A stretch of DNA of 21,154 nucleotides from an uncultured Shinella sp. (GTDB lineage: Bacteria > Pseudomonadota > Alphaproteobacteria > Rhizobiales > Rhizobiaceae). The number at the start of each line of letters is the position of its first letter. The stretch's first letter is position 1. The position numbers and the translations under genes are program-made. The notes below the pieces were generated by a model. That model saw nothing but the letters and a program-made list of their open reading frames with translations, did no database searches and was not told the origin of the DNA. This document shows, one piece after another, positions 16,514 through 21,154 of this stretch. The DNA lies in assembly GCF_946479415.1 (NCBI RefSeq), contig NZ_CAMLFY010000076.1, positions 1 to 21,154 of the forward strand, read 5' to 3'.

Positions 16514-17395
16514 TTATCCTTTCACGGCGCCGGACATCAGGCCGCGCACGAAGTACCGTCCGGAGACGATGTAGACGATGAGGGTGGGCAGGGCGGCGAG
16601 GATCGCGCCCGCGAAATGCACGTTGTATTCCTTCACGCCCGTCGAGGACTGCACGAGGTTGTTGAGTGCAACGGTCATCGGCGTCGTGTCGGCGCCCGAG
16701 AAGGAGGCGCCGAACAGGAAGTCGTTCCAGATATTGGTGAACTGCCAGATGACCGAGACGACGATGATCGGACCCGACGACGGCAGCAGGATGCGGTAGA
16801 AGATCTGGAAGAAGCTCGCGCCGTCGATCTGGGCGGCACGCACCAGTTCCGTCGGGAAGTTCTCATAGTAGTTGCGGAAATAGAGCGTGGTGAAGCCGAG
16901 GCCGTAGATGATGTGTACGAAGGTCAGGCCCCAGATTGAGCCGGCAAGCCCCATCATGCCGAGAATGCGGGCCATCGGGATGAGCACGATCTGGAACGGG
17001 ATGAAACAGGAGAGCAGCAACAGGCCGAAGAAGACGTTCGAGCCCTTGAATTGCCACTTCGTCAGCACATAGCCGTTCAGCGCGCCGATGATCGTGGAGA
17101 TTGCAACAGCCGGCACGACCATCAGGATCGAATTGATGAAGAAGGGGCGAAGGCCCGTCGGCTGCACGCCGATCTGCGCCGTCGACCAGGCGGAGATCCA
17201 CGGTTCGATCGTCCATTGCTGCGGCAAGTTCAGCATGCCGCCCTGGCGAATTTCTTCCAGCGGCTTCAGCGAATTCACCAGCATCACATAGAGCGGCAGC
17301 AGGTAATAGACCGCAAACAGGATGAGGGCGGTGTAGATCAGCGCGCGCGTCAGCTTGTTGTGCGAGATGACGTTGTCGGGATTGGAAACGCTCAT
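16514..17395 (-). CDS. Sugar ABC transporter permease, MalG type
   Basis: This 293-residue inner-membrane protein has about six membrane helices. It begins with a cytoplasmic tail, then ALIYTALILFAVYYLLPLYV. The ATPase-contact EAA loop is at about 187-208 (RAAQIDGASFFQIFYRILLP), and the C-terminus ends with YFVRGLMSGAVKG, a typical CUT1 MalG-family ending. It forms the sugar channel with the MalF-like partner. The start ATG 17395 overlaps the stop of the partner gene by ATGA (17392-17395) and has GGAGG a few bases upstream inside that gene. Similarity by eye is to glucose/glucoside-type permeases, consistent with the GtsA-like binding protein. Confidence 0.92.
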   Translation of the reverse strand: MSVSNPDNVISHNKLTRALIYTALILFAVYYLLPLYVMLVNSLKPLEEIRQGGMLNLPQQWTIEPWISAWSTAQIGVQPTGLRPFFINSILMVVPAVAISTIIGALNGYVLTKWQFKGSNVFFGLLLLSCFIPFQIVLIPMARILGMMGLAGSIWGLTFVHIIYGLGFTTLYFRNYYENFPTELVRAAQIDGASFFQIFYRILLPSSGPIIVVSVIWQFTNIWNDFLFGASFSGADTTPMTVALNNLVQSSTGVKEYNVHFAGAILAALPTLIVYIVSGRYFVRGLMSGAVKG

Positions 17396-18273
17396 CGGCC
17401 TTTGCCTCCGCGGATTTCGGAATAGAGGTAGGGGATGATGATCGAGAAGATCATGACCAGCATGATGATGGCCGAGGACGCACCGATGCCCATCTGGTTG
17501 CGGGTGAAGGTGTAGGAATACATGAAGGTCGCCGGCAGCTCGGTCGCCTGGCCCGGCCCGCCGCCGGTCAAGGCGACCACGAGGTCGTAGGCCTTGATGG
17601 CGAGGTGGGCGAGCACGACGAAGGCCGACAGAAAGACCGGGCGCATCAAGGGAATGATGATGCGGCGATAGATGGTCGAAGTCGAGGCGCCGTCGATCTG
17701 GGCCGCCTTGATGATCTCGTTGTCGACGCCGCGCAGGCCGGCGAGGAACATCGCCATGACGAAGCCGGACGACTGCCAGACGGCGGCGATGACAACACAG
17801 TAGATCGCGTAGTTGCGGTCCTTGATCCAGTTGAAGGCGAAGCTTTCCCAGCCCCAGAGATGCATGGTGTTCTCAAGCCCGATGCCGGGATCGAGGAACC
17901 ATTTCCAGGCGGTGCCCGTCACGATGAAGGAGAGCGCCATCGGGTAGAGATAGATAGGCCGCAGAATGCCTTCCGCGCGGATCTTCTGGTCGAGCAGGAT
18001 GGCGAGCGCCAGGCCCAGCACCGAGCAGATGATGATGTAAAGCGAGGCGAAGATCGCCAGATTCGAGATCGCCCGCCACCAGTGCGGCAGCGCCCAGAGC
18101 TTGGAATAGTTGCTCAGCCCCACGAAATTGTAGGAGGGCAGCATCTTGCTGTCCGTTAGCGACAGGAAGCCCGTATAGGCGATGAAGCCGTAGACGAAGA
18201 CGAGCACGATGAGGAAACTGGGTGCCAGCACGAGCTTCGGCAGAAGCTCCTGCAGCCGGCTTCGGCTATCCAT
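17392..18273 (-). CDS. Sugar ABC transporter permease, MalF type
   Basis: This is a 293-residue CUT1 permease from ATG 18273; a GTG at 18285 would add four residues but has no better ribosome site. Membrane segments include LVLAPSFLIVLVFVYGFIAYTG near the N-terminus and several more in the middle. The EAA loop is at about 190-211 (AAQIDGASTSTIYRRIIIPLM), and TGGGPGQATELPATFMYSYTF is the conserved late periplasmic/membrane part of the family. It lacks the extra large periplasmic loop of E. coli MalF. It forms a heterodimer with the MalG-type partner, to whose gene it is coupled by a 4-base overlap. A 110-base repeat element lies in the gap between this gene and the binding-protein gene upstream. 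Confidence 0.92.
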   Translation of the reverse strand: MDSRSRLQELLPKLVLAPSFLIVLVFVYGFIAYTGFLSLTDSKMLPSYNFVGLSNYSKLWALPHWWRAISNLAIFASLYIIICSVLGLALAILLDQKIRAEGILRPIYLYPMALSFIVTGTAWKWFLDPGIGLENTMHLWGWESFAFNWIKDRNYAIYCVVIAAVWQSSGFVMAMFLAGLRGVDNEIIKAAQIDGASTSTIYRRIIIPLMRPVFLSAFVVLAHLAIKAYDLVVALTGGGPGQATELPATFMYSYTFTRNQMGIGASSAIIMLVMIFSIIIPYLYSEIRGGKGR

Positions 18274-18319
18274 GGTCGATACCACCGTTGTTGTGCGGTT
18301 TAGCGCTTTATGGGCGATT

Positions 18320-18429
18320 GCCCCTCACCCTAACCCTCTCCCCGCAAGCGGGGAGAGGGGACTGGGCGGTGCGGCATTCTTCCTTCGCCCCGCTTGCGGG
18401 GAGAAGGTGCCGGCAGGCGTATGAGGGGC
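18320..18429. repeat. RIME-like palindromic intergenic repeat, 110 bp
   Basis: The element is bounded by perfect 8-bp inverted repeats GCCCCTCA (18320-18327) and TGAGGGGC (18422-18429). Inside are two large palindromes: a perfect 12-bp stem CCCTCTCCCCGC/GCGGGGAGAGGG with an AA loop (18334-18359), and CCTTCGCCCCGC/GCGGGGAGAAGG with a TT loop and one mismatch (18382-18407). Two large palindromes in about 108 bp is the description of the Rhizobium-specific intergenic mosaic element RIME1, and the CCCTCTCCCCGC core is a common intergenic repeat in Rhizobiaceae. Here it lies within an operon, between the sugar-binding protein gene and its permease genes, where it may shape mRNA stability. Confidence 0.8.
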
Positions 18430-18447
18430 GAACCCCTCGGCACCTTA

Positions 18448-19698
18448 TTACTTCGCGGCCTCGACGGCGGCCTTGAGTTCCGTCACGGCTTCCTCGGAGG
18501 AAAGCTCGCCGTTGAACTGGCGGGTCACGACGTCATAGATCGCGTTCTTGACGGAGGCCGGGTTTGCGTGGCCATGCGCCATGGAGCCGAACAGCGTGCC
18601 GTTGGTGTTGGCTTCCGCGAGGTCCTTGATGGCCTTCTTGCCGCAATCGTCGAAGGCTTCATCCGAGACGTCGGTGCGGGCCGGCGCCGAACCCTTGACC
18701 ACGTTGAAGGCCGACTGGAAGGTCGGGCTTTCAATGGCGGATGCCATGGTCAGCTGGGCCGGAACCTTCTCTGCGGCGACCTTGAACATCGCGAACTGGT
18801 CGGAGTTGAAGGTGACCGAGCCCTGCGTGCCGGGGAAGCGCATGCAGACGAAATCGCCGCCCGGCTTCTTGCCGGCCTTGATGAATTCGCCCTTGGCCCA
18901 ATCGCCCATGAACTGCAGGCCGGCCTTGCCCTCGATGACCATGGCGGATGCCAGGTTCCAGTCACGGCCCGAGAAGTTGTCGTCCACATAGGAGCGCAGC
19001 TTCGTCATGCGGTCGAAGGCTTCCTTCATCTGGGCGCCGCCCAGCGTGTCGGGATCGAGATCGATGAAGGCCTTCTTGTAGAAGTCGTTGCCGAAGGAGA
19101 GCACGACAGCGTCGAAGATCGTCGCATCCTGCCACGGCTGGCCACCATGGGCGACCGGCGTGATGCCCTGTTCCTTGAACTTGTCGAGCAGAGCGACGAG
19201 TTCGTCCCAGTTTGCCGGCTCCTTGCCGCCCGCCTTGTCGAGGGCCGCCTTATTGATCCACATCCAGTTGGTGGAGTGGACGTTGACGGGTGCCGCGATC
19301 CAGTGGCCGTCATACTTCGAGAATTGTTGCAGCGCGGTCGGGATTACCTTGTCCCAGCCTTCCTTGGCAGCGATCTCGTCGAGATTGCCGAGTGCGCCTT
19401 CCTTGGCCCAGTCGAGAATGTCGAAGCCGAGCATCTGCACGGCGGTCGGCGCGTTGCCGGCCGTAACGCGGGCGCGCAGAACCGTCATGGCTTCCGTGCC
19501 GCCACCGCCGGCAACCGGCATGTCGGTCCAGGAAATGCCCTTGGATTCGAGGTCCTTCTTCAGGACGTCGAGAGCGGCAGCTTCACCGCCCGACGTCCAC
19601 CAGTGCAGAACTTCCACGTTTTCAGCTGCGCGAGCGGCCGTGCCGCCCAGGCCCATCAGCACCGCAATTGCTGCAGTGGTCGTCAGAAACTTGCGCAT
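18448..19698 (-). CDS. Sugar ABC transporter substrate-binding protein (GtsA-like)
   Basis: This is a 416-residue periplasmic binding protein. A signal peptide covers residues 1-24 ([19 protein letters not shown]..., cleavage ARA/AE). The mature start [21 protein letters not shown], then [22 protein letters not shown], resembles the GtsA group of glucose-binding proteins (Pseudomonas GtsA, Thermus glucose-binding protein), with Trp and Gly residues that in that group line the sugar site. [17 protein letters not shown] and GDWAKGEF are further family features. The start at 19698 follows GGGAGGAA with ideal spacing. It heads the operon and is divergent from the LacI regulator gene. I infer a monosaccharide or small glucoside ligand. 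No glucose kinase or glycolytic gene is nearby, so the sugar may be an unusual one handled by the oxidoreductases downstream. Confidence 0.92.
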   Translation of the reverse strand: MRKFLTTTAAIAVLMGLGGTAARAAENVEVLHWWTSGGEAAALDVLKKDLESKGISWTDMPVAGGGGTEAMTVLRARVTAGNAPTAVQMLGFDILDWAKEGALGNLDEIAAKEGWDKVIPTALQQFSKYDGHWIAAPVNVHSTNWMWINKAALDKAGGKEPANWDELVALLDKFKEQGITPVAHGGQPWQDATIFDAVVLSFGNDFYKKAFIDLDPDTLGGAQMKEAFDRMTKLRSYVDDNFSGRDWNLASAMVIEGKAGLQFMGDWAKGEFIKAGKKPGGDFVCMRFPGTQGSVTFNSDQFAMFKVAAEKVPAQLTMASAIESPTFQSAFNVVKGSAPARTDVSDEAFDDCGKKAIKDLAEANTNGTLFGSMAHGHANPASVKNAIYDVVTRQFNGELSSEEAVTELKAAVEAAK

Positions 19699-19804
19699 CG
19701 TATTCCTCCCGTTTGCAAGTTCGAGGGCGAGAGCCTCCTCCCGCCGATATGACCGAGCCCCTTTAGGGCGTCGGAATCCAGTCTATGGCTCAAAGCGCCG
19801 CGCC

Positions 19805-19824
19805 AATTTAAAACGTTGTAAATT
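19805..19824. promoter_or_regulatory. Candidate LacI-family operator O1 over the sugar operon promoter
   Basis: AATTTAAAACGTTGTAAATT is a 20-bp palindrome with a single mismatched pair and a central CG, the usual form of LacI/GalR-family operators. On the - strand, TTGACT (19835-19830) and TTTAAA (19812-19807) with a 17-base spacer form a plausible promoter for the binding-protein gene. The palindrome covers the -10 and much of the spacer, so a bound repressor would block it. Confidence 0.65.
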
Positions 19825-19928
19825 TGCGGAGTCAAGTCGCCACGGCAGGGCACGGCAACAGTCTTTGAGATTGCGGTAAATTCAGGCGATTTCAGCGATT
19901 GCCGAAAATCATTGCGCTTTGTGCATTG

Positions 19929-19948
19929 CATTGCAAACGTTTTAAATT
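19929..19948. promoter_or_regulatory. Candidate LacI-family operator O2 near the regulator gene
   Basis: CATTGCAAACGTTTTAAATT carries the same 13-bp block AACGTTTTAAATT that O1 has in inverted orientation, around the same AACGTT centre. The left half is less conserved. The centre is 124 bp from that of O1, close to twelve helical turns. It lies 82 bases before the proposed regulator start, so it may serve autoregulation or looping. A weak + strand promoter TTGTGC (19919-19924) with TTAAAT (19942-19947) would overlap it. Confidence 0.5.
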
Positions 19949-20030
19949 CTGTGCGACGCAAGATTGCCGAAGGGCGGGTCGCTCGATATGGTGCCGGAAA
20001 TCGACGTCCCCCATCCGAAGAAGCCTGCCC

Positions 20031-21083
20031 GTGTCCCGCATCGAAAAGCCCGCCGACAATGAAACCGCCCGCAGCACGCTTCGAGCCAGCAAGCCGACGC
20101 TGAAGACGATCGCGGAACTGACCGGCCTTGCCATCACCACCGTGTCGCGCGCGCTCGGCAATGCGCCGCAGATTTCCGAGAGCACAAGGCGCCGCGTACA
20201 CGAGGTGGCCGCCGAGATCGGCTACCTGCCGGATCGGGCCGCCCAGCGTCTCAAGACTGGCCGCACCAATGTGATTGCCGTGCTGCTCGATCCGCACGAG
20301 GAAATCCTGGGCTTCGGTACGTCCATCATGCATGGCCTGGCACGCGCGCTTCAGACGACGCCCTACCATCTCATCGTCACGCCGAACTTCCTCGACGGCA
20401 GCAATGTCGATGCGGTCAACTACATCATCCGCAACGGCATGGCCGACGGTCTGATCTTTTCGCGCACCGAGCCGTTCGACCCGCGCGTGCGGCTGCTGCT
20501 CGAAAACGGCTTTCCCTTCGTCACCCACGGCCGTACGGAATTTTCCACCCCGCACGCCTTCGTCGATTACGACAATTTCGCCTTTGCTTACGAGGCGACC
20601 AAGCGACTGATCGTCAAGGGCCGGCGCAAGGTCACGATTATCCTGCCGCCCAAGCGTCTGACCTTCTGTCAGCACATGCTGCACGGCTTCATGACCGCGG
20701 TGCGCGAAGCGGGCGTTGCCTACGAAATCCCTGAAACGCTCGACCTCGACAGCCCCGCCGACATGATCCGCGACTACATGCGCCGCCGCAGTACCGAGCC
20801 TGATGCACCCGATGGCTATACCTGTCCCGGCGAAGTTTCCGCGCTCGCCACGATCACCGGCATGAGCGACAACGGACTTTCGCTCGGCGTGGAATATGAC
20901 ATCGTTGCCAAACAGACGTCGCGTCTGCTCAGCCAGATCCAGCCGAAGGTCGAGACTATCTACGAGGACCTGAAGGCGGCCGGCGAGGCGATGGGCAGCC
21001 TGCTGCTCCAGCGTATCGCCGGAGAACCTGTCGAGGCATTGAGCGTCCTGCAAAGCCCGCAGATCGGCTTTTCCATCGGATGA
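20031..21083 (+). CDS. LacI-family transcriptional regulator
   Basis: This is a 350-residue regulator if translated from GTG 20031, which has GAAGAAG upstream. The frame is open back to 19899, but that part overlaps the likely promoter and operator and looks non-coding. The LacI helix-turn-helix is TLKTIAELTGLAITTVSRALG (about residues 23-43), followed by the hinge region GYLPDRAAQRLKTGRTNVIAVL. The rest is a periplasmic-binding-protein-like sugar-sensing domain, dimeric in this family. It is divergent from the sugar operon and shares a 332-base intergenic region with two matching palindromes, so it most likely represses the operon until a sugar, or an oxidised product, binds. The effector is unknown. 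A small hairpin follows its stop. Confidence 0.92.
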   Translation: MSRIEKPADNETARSTLRASKPTLKTIAELTGLAITTVSRALGNAPQISESTRRRVHEVAAEIGYLPDRAAQRLKTGRTNVIAVLLDPHEEILGFGTSIMHGLARALQTTPYHLIVTPNFLDGSNVDAVNYIIRNGMADGLIFSRTEPFDPRVRLLLENGFPFVTHGRTEFSTPHAFVDYDNFAFAYEATKRLIVKGRRKVTIILPPKRLTFCQHMLHGFMTAVREAGVAYEIPETLDLDSPADMIRDYMRRRSTEPDAPDGYTCPGEVSALATITGMSDNGLSLGVEYDIVAKQTSRLLSQIQPKVETIYEDLKAAGEAMGSLLLQRIAGEPVEALSVLQSPQIGFSIG

Positions 21084-21105
21084 GGCAAGGTTTTCGGCCC
21101 TTGCC
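21084..21105 (+). terminator. Possible hairpin terminator after the LacI-family gene
   Basis: GGCAAGG (21084-21090) and CCTTGCC (21099-21105) form a 7-bp stem with an 8-base loop starting directly after the stop codon. There is no U-run behind it; instead a second, longer palindrome follows at once, so termination may rely on the pair of hairpins or on Rho. Confidence 0.4.
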
Positions 21106-21106
21106 G

Positions 21107-21154
21107 ATCTCCCCCCTTGTGGGGGAGATGCCCGGCAGGGCAGAGGGGGGTGAA
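21107..21154. repeat. Rhizobiaceae-type palindromic intergenic repeat, cut by the window end
   Basis: ATCTCCCCC (21107-21115) and GGGGGAGAT (21121-21129) form a perfect 9-bp stem with loop CTTGT, followed by GCCCGGCAGGGCAGAGGGGGG. This stem plus tail is a familiar dispersed intergenic repeat in Rhizobium-group genomes. Its right end lies beyond the window. It is a different sequence type from the repeat at 18320-18429. Confidence 0.7.

Noticed and set aside
18320..18429. CRISPR-like or insertion-sequence origin for the palindromic repeat
   Set aside because: There are no regularly spaced direct repeats, no spacers, no transposase and no flanking target duplication evident. The layout fits a dispersed intergenic palindromic element.
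18394..19752. 452-codon open frame on the + strand opposite the sugar-binding protein gene
   Set aside because: Its opposite strand encodes a binding protein with signal peptide and family motifs; this frame has none and begins inside the RIME-like repeat.
19899..20030. N-terminal extension of the LacI-family regulator to ATG 19899
   Set aside because: The extension would put coding sequence across the candidate operator at 19929-19948. It is Cys/Arg rich and unlike LacI N-termini, which begin shortly before the helix-turn-helix.

Overview
The window is about 21 kb of GC-rich DNA (roughly 60-65% by eye), almost fully coding, from an alphaproteobacterium. Rhizobiales, most likely Rhizobiaceae (Rhizobium, Agrobacterium, Shinella or Ensifer type), is inferred from three things: the gene style with tight ATGA overlaps, the many ABC importers, and two intergenic palindromic repeats of the kind scattered through Rhizobiaceae genomes. 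No RNA genes, CRISPR array, insertion sequence or phage gene was seen. All assignments come from reading the sequence; no searches were run.

Region 1 (1-585) is the 3' end of a 3-hydroxyacyl-CoA dehydrogenase of the fatty-acid oxidation multifunctional type. Region 2 (655-5105, + strand) is an amine-catabolism module: an AraC-family activator, an aldehyde dehydrogenase and a secreted copper/topaquinone amine oxidase. It resembles the E. coli feaR/feaB/tynA set. A pair of direct repeats 22 bp apart lies in front of the dehydrogenase and is a good candidate activator site. A strong two-way hairpin terminator closes the module.

Region 3 (5139-6979, - strand) is a two-gene unit, a small DUF4126-type membrane protein translationally coupled to a flavin disulfide reductase. 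Region 4 (7302-11104, + strand) is a complete OsmF/YehZ-YehY-YehX-YehW type ABC importer for glycine betaine-like quaternary ammonium compounds. Gene order, protein lengths and 4-base overlaps all match that family.

Region 5 (11101-19698, - strand) is a long catabolic operon. It begins with a GtsA-like sugar-binding protein, two sugar permeases and a UgpC/MalK-type ATPase. It continues with a GMC flavoprotein oxidoreductase, a short-chain dehydrogenase, a second GMC oxidoreductase and a small Dabb-domain protein. A LacI-family regulator is divergent from it (20031-21083, + strand). A near-perfect 20-bp palindrome overlaps a plausible promoter of the operon, and a related half-conserved copy lies close to the regulator. 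The simplest reading is a repressor-controlled route in which an unidentified sugar, glycoside or polyol is imported and then oxidised in the cytoplasm, with no kinase or aldolase in view. This operon is the most novel-looking part of the window.

Both importers carry a strong hairpin directly after the binding-protein gene. In the sugar operon it is a 110-bp repeat with terminal inverted repeats. The two operons converge with overlapping stop codons and no visible terminator between them.
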